DNA from: Actinomycetota bacterium
Lineage (GTDB): Bacteria > Actinomycetota > Actinomycetes > Streptosporangiales > Streptosporangiaceae
Length of the DNA: 10,009 nt
Direction: 5' to 3'
Assembly: GCA_003168295.1 (NCBI GenBank)
Contig: PMST01000599.1
Span: 8,719 to 18,727 of the forward strand
Shown here: in pieces, positions 1-5,382 of the stretch
Numbering within the stretch: position 1 is the stretch's first letter
How the letters are laid out: the number at the start of each line of letters is the position of its first letter
The notes under the pieces: model-generated
What the model saw: only the letters and a program-made list of their open reading frames with translations
Told to the model about the DNA's origin: nothing
The model's database searches: none
Made by a program: the position numbers and the translations under genes

Positions 1-842
1 TGTCGAACCTGGACGCCAAGCTGCGCGTGCAGACACGCACCGAGGTGTCGCGGCTCCAGCGGCGCCTGGGCACCACCATGGTCTATGTCACGCACGACCA
101 GACCGAGGCCTTGACGCTCGGCGACCGGGTCGCGGTGATGCGCTCCGGCGTGGTACAGCAGGCGGCCTCCCCGAAGGAACTCTACGATCGGCCCCTCAAC
201 CTGTTCGTGGCCGGCTTCATCGGGTCGCCGGCCATGAACTTCCTGTCCGGCACGCTCGAGGAGGGCATTCTGCGCACCAGCCTCGGGGACTTCCGGCTCA
301 GCAACCAGATGCGGCGCGAGGTGGAGCGCTCAGGGACCGGGCGCGACGTCATCGTGGGCCTGCGGCCGGAAAACTTCGAGGACGCGGCGCTGGTCTCGCC
401 CGACAACCGCCAGTACGGGATCACCTTCCGCGCCAAGATCGACGTCTATGAGTCCCTGGGCTCCGACGTCTTCGTCTACTTCACGCGTGAGCTCGGGCGG
501 GGGGTGAATTCCGCCGAACTCGAGGAGCTTGCGCAGGATGCGGGGCGCGCGGACAGCGGCGGCACCGGCGAGACCATCGCCGCCCGGCTCGACGCCGCCA
601 CCCGCATCGGCGAGGGCCAGGACGCCGAGCTCTGGGTGGACGCCCGGCCGATGCACATCTTCGACCCGGCCAGCGGCCGGAACCTGTCGCTAGTCAGTGA
701 CGACGGCGCGGCTATCTCGATACAGGCGGCGCCGGACCGGACCGACGCCGGTGAGCCGCAGGCGCCTGCCCCGGACGCCGCCGGGTCAAGCGGCGCCGAA
801 GCGGTTCCCGGCCAGGCTGGCCCGCCCGGGGAGGCTACCTGA
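1..842 (+). CDS. Sugar ABC transporter ATP-binding protein, SugC/MsiK/UgpC type (5' partial)
   Basis: This is the C-terminal part of an importer ATPase that energises sugar uptake at the inner face of the membrane. The gene starts outside the window; the frame is open from base 3. The first residues, SNLDAKLR, are the D-loop region just after Walker B, followed by the H-loop VTHDQTEA. The rest is the regulatory OB-fold/TOBE region, with GSPAMNF and VGLRPENFEDAAL. The segment running from the RPE motif through ESLGSDVFVYF to NSAELEELAQ resembles, from memory, SugC of the mycobacterial LpqY-SugABC trehalose importer more than Streptomyces MsiK. Walker A and the signature motif are missing only because of the window edge. 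The last 35 or so residues are a Pro/Ala/Gly-rich, probably disordered tail that overlaps the convergent gene by 8 bases. The ABC class is certain; the substrate is inferred. Confidence 0.92.
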   Translation, partial: SNLDAKLRVQTRTEVSRLQRRLGTTMVYVTHDQTEALTLGDRVAVMRSGVVQQAASPKELYDRPLNLFVAGFIGSPAMNFLSGTLEEGILRTSLGDFRLSNQMRREVERSGTGRDVIVGLRPENFEDAALVSPDNRQYGITFRAKIDVYESLGSDVFVYFTRELGRGVNSAELEELAQDAGRADSGGTGETIAARLDAATRIGEGQDAELWVDARPMHIFDPASGRNLSLVSDDGAAISIQAAPDRTDAGEPQAPAPDAAGSSGAEAVPGQAGPPGEAT

Positions 843-1677
843 CCTTTCGCCGCAGGCGCTCGATGATCTCGTCGTTCCATTCGTGGGTCCGGATGAGCCG
901 GTACCGCTCGGCAGCGACCCGCATGTAGGCCTCGGCCTCGGTGCGGGAGCCGATCATGTCGGCGGCCCGGAGCATCCGGACCACGGGCCGGTACTCCTCG
1001 GCGAACCACCGGCTGGCGATCTCGCCGCGGTCCATGAACCGGTGCTCGTCCTGCATGCACCGGCATCCCCACGCCTCGACGGCCTCGCCCAGCTCGGCGT
1101 ATGACCACGGATCGCTGAAGGTGATCTTGGCGTAGGCCTGCTCGGGCAGCGGGACCCGGGACCTGAACAGTCGCTGGTAGTCCTTGACCAGCAGGTCACC
1201 GCGGCGGCGGATGCCCGCGGCGGGCACCGTGGTGAGAACCTCGGTGACGTAGGCGTCGATTGTCTTGGCGCCGGTGGCGATCGCGATCGAGACCCGGTGA
1301 TGGCCGTCCTGCACGAAGTGCAGGTCGCCGATGCGGTACACGTCGATGGGCGGTATCGACTCGCCGCGGCGCTGGGCCAGGGCCAGCCGCTCCCACCGCT
1401 CCCTGACCCGCCCGTTGGTGGGCCGGAACCGGCGGTCGTAGTCCCGGCTGGAGTCGAGGGTGCCGACGATCGAGTCCAGCCGGATGGTCTGCAGGCCAAG
1501 CCGCCGCTCGCCGCGCATACCCAGGGCCGCGACGACCTCGTCGAACGGCAGGATGAGGTTGACGTCGTCCGGTTCGCGACGCAGCCGGTGGGCCAGCCGG
1601 GCCAGCGTCTGGCGGCGCCGGGCCCGCATGAAGTCGTTCTCGACGTCGGCGCGGGGGAAGCCGGTATCAGCGGGCAT
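835..1677 (-). CDS. ParB/sulfiredoxin-fold nuclease-like domain protein
   Basis: A 280-residue protein with a ParB/Srx-fold core at about residues 60-140. The core reads GLQTIRLDSIVGT, then PPIDVYRIGDLHFVQDGHHR, then VSIAIATG. The DGHHR motif occupies the place of the ParB nucleotide-binding box (G-x-RR) and of the sulfiredoxin GCHR motif. An Arg-rich N-terminus and a C-terminal helical part (residues 150-280) carry no motif I recognise. There is no HTH like that of true chromosomal ParB, so a partitioning role is unlikely; CTP/ATP binding or regulation is possible. I chose ATG 1677 because a longer frame upstream encodes only shadow sequence of the neighbouring gene. The start lies inside the last codons of the phosphoesterase gene (11-base overlap), which implies translational coupling; no strong Shine-Dalgarno is visible. 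It ends with TAG inside the convergent ABC gene. Biological role unknown. Confidence 0.85.
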   Translation of the reverse strand: MPADTGFPRADVENDFMRARRRQTLARLAHRLRREPDDVNLILPFDEVVAALGMRGERRLGLQTIRLDSIVGTLDSSRDYDRRFRPTNGRVRERWERLALAQRRGESIPPIDVYRIGDLHFVQDGHHRVSIAIATGAKTIDAYVTEVLTTVPAAGIRRRGDLLVKDYQRLFRSRVPLPEQAYAKITFSDPWSYAELGEAVEAWGCRCMQDEHRFMDRGEIASRWFAEEYRPVVRMLRAADMIGSRTEAEAYMRVAAERYRLIRTHEWNDEIIERLRRKVR

Positions 1678-2368
1678 CGCGACGACCGGGGAGCAGCTCA
1701 GCCAGGCCGACGCCCGGCTCGATCCGGAGCAGGTGCCATCCGGTGACGTTGCGCACCGCGGTGCGGCCCAGCCGATCCCGCCGGACGGGCGCGCCATAGG
1801 GATGCACGTGACCGTGCAGCAGCGCCGCGGGCTGGAGCGCGGCAACCAGGCCGGGCAGCGCCCGGAACCCGCGGTGCGGCGGGTCGTCGCCGTCGCCGAC
1901 GCCGCGCGGCGGCGCGTGGGTGAGCAGCACGTCCACCCCGCGGCCGTCCCGCCGCCGACGCCACCACGCCCGGCTTCGCAGCACCCGGGCGCGCCGGGCC
2001 TGCTGCCGGTCGGTGTACTGGTTCGGCCCGTCGCTGTAGCGCCGGCACCCGCCGCGCCCGGCCAGGCGCAGGCCGGCCACGTCGATGATCCGCCCGTCGG
2101 CGTTGATGGCGCCGTCCGGCCAGGGCGACCGGACGGGCAGGCCGGCCTTCAGCGTCAGGCCGGCCCGGGACGAGCGGTACCCGGAGACGTCAGGGTCATG
2201 ATTACCTGGCACGAAGACCAGCGGAACGTCCAGTACGTTCATCAGCGAGCCCAGGTACTCGAACGGCAGGTCACCGCAGGCCAGGATCAGCTGGGCGCCG
2301 CGCACCGCAGTCGGGTCGGCCACCAGCGCGTCATCGACCTCATCGGAGACCGCGAGCACGCGGACCAT
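1667..2368 (-). CDS. Calcineurin-like metallophosphoesterase
   Basis: A 233-residue soluble metallophosphoesterase. Motifs in order: VSDEVDD (residues 7-13, at the position of the usual D-x-H), CGDL (31-34), GNHD (55-58), THAP (150-153) and GHVHP (185-189). These supply the binuclear metal site expected for phosphomonoester or phosphodiester hydrolysis. The first motif keeps its Asp but lacks the His, a variant I recall as usual in this actinobacterial subgroup. The substrate cannot be read from the sequence. ATG 2368 was chosen because homologous proteins begin with a sequence like MVRVLAVSDE. The frame extends to 2455, but that part overlaps the upstream gene. GAGGT abuts the ATG, so either the transcript is leaderless or the GTG at 2359 (codon 4), 9 bases from GAGGT, is used. 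The ParB/Srx-like gene follows with an 11-base overlap, suggesting a two-gene unit. Confidence 0.9.
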   Translation of the reverse strand: MVRVLAVSDEVDDALVADPTAVRGAQLILACGDLPFEYLGSLMNVLDVPLVFVPGNHDPDVSGYRSSRAGLTLKAGLPVRSPWPDGAINADGRIIDVAGLRLAGRGGCRRYSDGPNQYTDRQQARRARVLRSRAWWRRRRDGRGVDVLLTHAPPRGVGDGDDPPHRGFRALPGLVAALQPAALLHGHVHPYGAPVRRDRLGRTAVRNVTGWHLLRIEPGVGLAELLPGRRDAR

Positions 2369-2374
2369 ACCTCG

Positions 2375-2380
2375 ATCATA
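2375..2380 (-). promoter_or_regulatory. Candidate -10 element of a leaderless promoter for the metallophosphoesterase gene
   Basis: On the minus strand TATGAT is followed by six bases (CGAGGT) and then the ATG at 2368. A TAnnnT hexamer ending 6-7 bases before the start codon is the usual arrangement of leaderless actinobacterial transcripts. No good -35 is visible at 16-19 bases upstream, which is common for this class. The position is seen directly; promoter activity is inferred. Confidence 0.5.
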
Positions 2381-2421
2381 GGCGGTGGCGGGCGCGGCCC
2401 CGGCCTTCCTCGCGAGTTCCC

Positions 2422-2820
2422 TCAGTGCGCGGCCGTTTCCCGTGCCTCCGGGCATACCTCGAGGCCACGCTGCCGCAGCGCCGCTTCCACCCGGTAGATC
2501 TCGGCCTGCGGTGCGCGGTCGCCGCCCGGCGGCGGGCTGATATCCAGCCGCCGGCAGGCCGCCGACAACGTGTCCGCGTAGGCACCGCGCAGCGCCTGCA
2601 CCCGGTGATGCTTGGCGGTCAGGCCGGACCTGGTTTCGGTTTCGTCAAGCTCCGCGCGCAGCCGTTGCAGGTCGGCCTCGAGGCGCTCGATCGGCTCGGG
2701 GGGCAGGGCCTTGCAACGGGCCTGGCCGAGCCACTGGGCCGCGCGCCACGCGCCGATGAGCGCGAATCCCGCCGCCGTGGGCAGCGCGAAGACGAGGAGG
2801 TAACCGACAACCGGGATCAC
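2422..2820 (-). CDS. Small membrane-anchored coiled-coil protein, function unknown
   Basis: A 132-residue protein I cannot assign to a named family. Residues 2-25 form one hydrophobic segment (IPVVGYLLVFALPTAAGFAL), probably an N-terminal signal-anchor. A charged heptad-like helix follows at about residues 40-75 (PIERLEADLQRLRAELDETE), a likely coiled coil. The rest is a polar helical tail with two Cys. This layout suggests a single-pass protein with a cytoplasmic helical domain. The start is GTG 2820; upstream there is only a weak GGGTAG. It is followed after 53 bases by the phosphoesterase gene, which has its own candidate promoter, so co-transcription is possible but not required. Coding is supported by G/C-rich third positions and a sensible membrane-plus-coil architecture. 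Confidence 0.7.
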   Translation of the reverse strand: MIPVVGYLLVFALPTAAGFALIGAWRAAQWLGQARCKALPPEPIERLEADLQRLRAELDETETRSGLTAKHHRVQALRGAYADTLSAACRRLDISPPPGGDRAPQAEIYRVEAALRQRGLEVCPEARETAAH

Positions 2821-2984
2821 CTACCCAGTGTCGACTCGGCGGCAGGCGAAATCAAGCGCGCGCCCGCACGAACATAAGCTGGTGTCACTCGAATGGCGAC
2901 GACCATCGCGATCTGGGCTATGACGCGGTGATCATCGGCCAGACTCGGCGGCTACGAACGCGGAGTGGCCGGAGAAGACTAGGA

Positions 2985-3500
2985 CTAAGCCGAGGGCATG
3001 GGGTGCGGTGCACCCGGGCCGAGTGAAAATACGATCAGGCGCTGCCCCAAACGCCACCGCAGTCGGTGAATCGGGTCCAGGTGCAGGCTACGGGCCAGCC
3101 ATGAGCCGCGTTGCCTGCCGGTCGCCAGGATCACCTCATCATATTCGTGACCGCGTGTCTCGGTCCGCACTGCCTTCACCAGATCGTTCTCGTCGCTGAT
3201 GAGGCCGCTGGCCTGGCAGCCGATTGTCGTCAGGTGCCGCACGGCTAGATTCATGCGATGCTCAGCGTCAGCACTGATGTCATGATCCGGCTGTAGCGCC
3301 ACGGGAAACTTTCCAACTTGTGCGCCGAGAAGAAGCTCCATGGCTGGCAGCCGTGCCTGGCGTGTCCAGGCCAAAGACATCACCATCACCTCGCATGGCT
3401 CCTGCTCTTGCTGTGCGAGGAGATAGTTGATCGGTGCCAGGTCGAGTTCCTCGTCCAGAGCGAGCAAGTCCATGTCCAGCACAAGCAGATACCGCCGCAC
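2985..3500 (-). CDS. Universal-stress-protein-like (Usp-fold) single-domain protein
   Basis: A 171-residue protein that starts RRYLLVLDMDLLALDEELD. It ends with YDEVILATGRQRGSWLARSL, HLDPIHRLRWRLGQRLIVFS. This is the layout of a divergent actinobacterial Usp-like family: an N-terminal beta strand, then a variable middle, then a strand (EVILAT) leading to a basic G-x-S-x-WL helix and a closing strand. The ATP-binding G-x2-G-x9-G(S/T) motif of classic UspA is not clearly present, so nucleotide binding is uncertain. The start chosen is GTG 3500, preceded by GAGGTGAGG at a workable spacing. A longer frame begins with TTG 3524, but that lies upstream of this ribosome-binding site. By sample counts the gene is near 60% G+C, against about 72% in the glucosidase gene, so it may be acquired or weakly expressed. 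It is divergent from the glucosidase. Confidence 0.7.
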   Translation of the reverse strand: MRRYLLVLDMDLLALDEELDLAPINYLLAQQEQEPCEVMVMSLAWTRQARLPAMELLLGAQVGKFPVALQPDHDISADAEHRMNLAVRHLTTIGCQASGLISDENDLVKAVRTETRGHEYDEVILATGRQRGSWLARSLHLDPIHRLRWRLGQRLIVFSLGPGAPHPMPSA

Positions 3501-3627
3501 GCCCCTCACCTCTCTCGAACGCAAATGACAGCTCGATTACGCTCTACCCGCTGGCATGACGCGAAACCTTCAGGTCCGATTGCGCGAATAAAGGCTGAGG
3601 TGGCGCGATGGCGCGTGGTCGGTCAAG

Positions 3628-3646
3628 CTAGGCTCGCACGAGCTAG
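3628..3646. repeat. Imperfect inverted repeat in the divergent promoter region (candidate operator)
   Basis: The arms are CTAG-g-CTCG and CGAGCTAG, separated by CA; symmetry is complete except for one bulged G. Flanking GGTC on the left and ACC on the right extend it loosely. It lies 51 bases upstream of the glucosidase start, between it and the Usp-like gene, where a sugar-responsive LacI- or GntR-type repressor site would be expected. No regulator for it is in the window. The rest of 3501-3696 is the most AT-rich stretch of the left half, but I could not place a convincing -35/-10 pair on either strand. Confidence 0.35.
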
Positions 3647-3681
3647 ACCTACCGGACGCCGGCGCGCTGGCTAGACGGGTT

Positions 3682-3687
3682 GGGAGG
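3682..3687 (+). promoter_or_regulatory. Ribosome-binding site deciding the glucosidase start
   Basis: GGGAGG is a strong Shine-Dalgarno. Two in-frame GTG codons follow, at 3691 (3 bases away) and at 3697 (9 bases away). The spacing favours 3697. Confidence 0.6.
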
Positions 3688-3696
3688 AAGGTGAGC

Positions 3697-5295
3697 GTGA
3701 CGGAAGCTGGCCTGTCAGGGGCGGCCAGGCCGTGGTGGCACGGCGCCGTCCTCTACCAGCTGTACGTGCGGTCCTGGCGCGACACCAACGATGACGGGTA
3801 CGGCGACCTGCGCGGCATCATCGAGCGACTTGACCACCTTTCCTGGCTCGGGGTGGACGGCGTCTGGCTATCGCCCACGATGCCGTCTCCGGACGCCGAC
3901 TGGGGTTATGACGTCAGTGACTACACCGGCGTCCACCCCGAGCTGGGCACGCTGGCCGACCTGGATGAGCTGATCGCCCAGGCCGGCCGGCGGGGCATGC
4001 GCGTCCTGCTCGACCTGGTGCCTAACCACACCAGTTCGGCGCATCCCTGGTTCATCGACGCCGCGGCCAGCCGGGACTCGGCGCACCGCGATTACTACGT
4101 GTGGGCCGATCCGGGTCCGGACGGCGGGCCGCCCAACAACTGGCTCGACTTCACCGGGCGGCCCGCCTGGCAGTGGCACGAGAGCGGCCAGTACTACCTG
4201 CACAACTTCCTGGCGGCCCAGCCGGACCTGAACTGGTGGCAGCCCGCGGTGCACGCCGAGTTCCGCGGCATCCTGGAGTTCTGGTTCAACCGGGGGGTGG
4301 CCGGGTTCCGCATCGACGTCGCGCACGGCCTGTACAAGGACGCCGAGCTGCGCGACAACCCGCCGCTGGCCGGCGGCAACCCGCTGGAAGGCCGGTTCGG
4401 CCTGCGCCCGGTCTACAACGCCTACCGGCCGGAGACGCACGGCGTCTACCGGGACTGGCGCAAGATCGCCGACGGCTACACGCCGCTGCGGCTGCTACTC
4501 GGCGAGACCTGGGTCGCCGAGCTCGACAAGCTGGCCTCCTACTACGGCGACAACGACGAACTGCAGCTCGGCTTCAACTTCCCCTTCGCGCTGTCGGAAT
4601 TCGACGCGCCCCGGCTGGCGAAGATCGTGGAGCAGACGCTGACGGTGCTTCCGCCGGGCGCGTGCCCGGTGTGGATGAGCTCCAACCACGATATCGGCCG
4701 TTTCCCCAGCCGCTGGTGCGACGGGGACCAACGAAAGATCAGGCTCGCCCTGCTCGTGCTGATGACGCTGCCCGGCACCACGGTGCTCTATTACGGTGAC
4801 GAGATCGGCATGCCCGACGTGGACGTGCCGCCGGCGCTGCGCCGGGATACCGCGACCCTGGACGCCGATGCGCACGGCAACCGGGACCGGGCCAGGACGC
4901 CGATGCCGTGGAACGCGTCAGCGCGCGGCGGCTTCACCGCCCCCGGCGTGACACCGTGGCTGCCGCTGGCCGACCCCCCGGGGCCTAACGTGGCCGACCA
5001 GCGAGCCGACGCTGATTCCATCCTGTGGCTGTGCCGGCGCCTGGTCGCGCTGCGGCGGGCCGAGCTAAGCGGCGGCATCGTCCCCAATACCGAGTTCGAG
5101 CAGCTGCCGGCCCGCGAAGGGCAATGGGCGTACCGGGTCGGCTCGCTGCTGGTGGCGGCGAACTTCTCCGGGCGGCCGGCCGGGCTCCCGGCCGCGGCGG
5201 GCGAGGTGCTGCTGTCCTCCTCGGGCACCGGCACGGCGGCGTCGCAGCGCCTGCTGGGCCCGTGGGAGGGAGTAGTCGCCAGGCTAGGAACGTAA
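3697..5295 (+). CDS. GH13 alpha-glucosidase (oligo-1,6-glucosidase / alpha-amylase family)
   Basis: A 532-residue cytoplasmic glycoside hydrolase of family GH13, with no signal peptide. It hydrolyses alpha-glucosidic bonds of short sugars. The (beta/alpha)8 domain begins WWHGAVLYQLYVRSW, followed by the DxNxDGxGDL calcium-type loop (residues 29-38). Region I is DLVPNH (106-111). Region II is GFRIDVAHG with nucleophile D207. Region III is LLGETWV with acid/base E270. Region IV is SSNHDIGRF with transition-state Asp D332. The small C-terminal beta domain runs from about 455. All catalytic residues are intact and the length is normal. Val directly after the nucleophile is seen in alpha-1,6-active members, while maltases often have Thr there, so alpha-1,6 or mixed activity is possible. 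GTG 3697 was chosen on Shine-Dalgarno spacing; GTG 3691 would add two residues. With a SugC-like importer nearby, catabolism of imported alpha-glucosides is plausible. Exact substrate unknown. Confidence 0.93.
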   Translation: MTEAGLSGAARPWWHGAVLYQLYVRSWRDTNDDGYGDLRGIIERLDHLSWLGVDGVWLSPTMPSPDADWGYDVSDYTGVHPELGTLADLDELIAQAGRRGMRVLLDLVPNHTSSAHPWFIDAAASRDSAHRDYYVWADPGPDGGPPNNWLDFTGRPAWQWHESGQYYLHNFLAAQPDLNWWQPAVHAEFRGILEFWFNRGVAGFRIDVAHGLYKDAELRDNPPLAGGNPLEGRFGLRPVYNAYRPETHGVYRDWRKIADGYTPLRLLLGETWVAELDKLASYYGDNDELQLGFNFPFALSEFDAPRLAKIVEQTLTVLPPGACPVWMSSNHDIGRFPSRWCDGDQRKIRLALLVLMTLPGTTVLYYGDEIGMPDVDVPPALRRDTATLDADAHGNRDRARTPMPWNASARGGFTAPGVTPWLPLADPPGPNVADQRADADSILWLCRRLVALRRAELSGGIVPNTEFEQLPAREGQWAYRVGSLLVAANFSGRPAGLPAAAGEVLLSSSGTGTAASQRLLGPWEGVVARLGT

Positions 5296-5303
5296 CATCA
5301 GGC

Positions 5304-5331
5304 CCGTTCAGTAAATTTTACGGTTTTTTTT
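5304..5331 (+). terminator. Weak intrinsic-terminator-like element after the glucosidase gene
   Basis: Nine bases after the TAA, CCGT and ACGG can pair around a loop that itself contains the palindrome GTAAATTTTAC (5311-5321). Eight consecutive T follow (5324-5331). The T-run is striking in this genome and suits a rho-independent terminator, but the stem is only about 4 bp. The palindrome could instead be a protein-binding site. Confidence 0.4.
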
Positions 5332-5354
5332 CCTTGAGCCGCAGGTCCTCCTGT

Positions 5355-5367
5355 ATTATCCGATAAT
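5355..5367. promoter_or_regulatory. 13-bp perfect palindrome upstream of the aminomutase gene (candidate operator overlapping -10)
   Basis: ATTATC-C-GATAAT is perfectly symmetrical and lies just before the ribosome-binding site of the aminomutase gene. It overlaps TATTAT (5354-5359), a reasonable -10 hexamer. TTGAGC (5334-5339) is the only -35-like hexamer nearby, but its 14-base spacing is short. A repressor bound here would block transcription. The binding protein is unknown. Confidence 0.4.
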
Positions 5368-5382
5368 TGGAGGGCTTCGTTC

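Noticed and set aside
476..1108. A 210-codon minus-strand frame across the ABC gene end and the ParB-like gene end
   Set aside because: It spans two well-supported genes in other frames and its composition is that of GC-rich shadow sequence.
1678..1845. N-terminal extension of the ParB-like protein to 1845
   Set aside because: The extra residues lie in a shadow frame of the phosphoesterase gene and are Cys/Ser/Arg-rich. The family-like sequence begins after ATG 1677.
2369..2455. N-terminal extension of the phosphoesterase to 2455
   Set aside because: It would overlap the upstream gene, and the family's usual start MVRVLAVSDE is at 2368.
1460..2497. A 345-codon open frame on the + strand
   Set aside because: It is an antisense shadow of the phosphoesterase and ParB-like genes. 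Its translation is low-complexity Arg/Ala/Pro/Gly without any domain, while the minus-strand frames carry clear motifs.
2821..2984. Terminator or small RNA between the Usp-like gene and the coiled-coil gene
   Set aside because: No stem with a T-run and no convincing promoter pair could be found on either strand.
2886..3026. A short + strand frame reading LGYDAVIIGQTRR, faintly like a Usp C-terminal strand
   Set aside because: It has no start codon with a ribosome-binding site, it overlaps the 3' end of the Usp-like gene on the other strand, and the similarity is only a few residues. A decayed Usp paralogue is possible but not supported.
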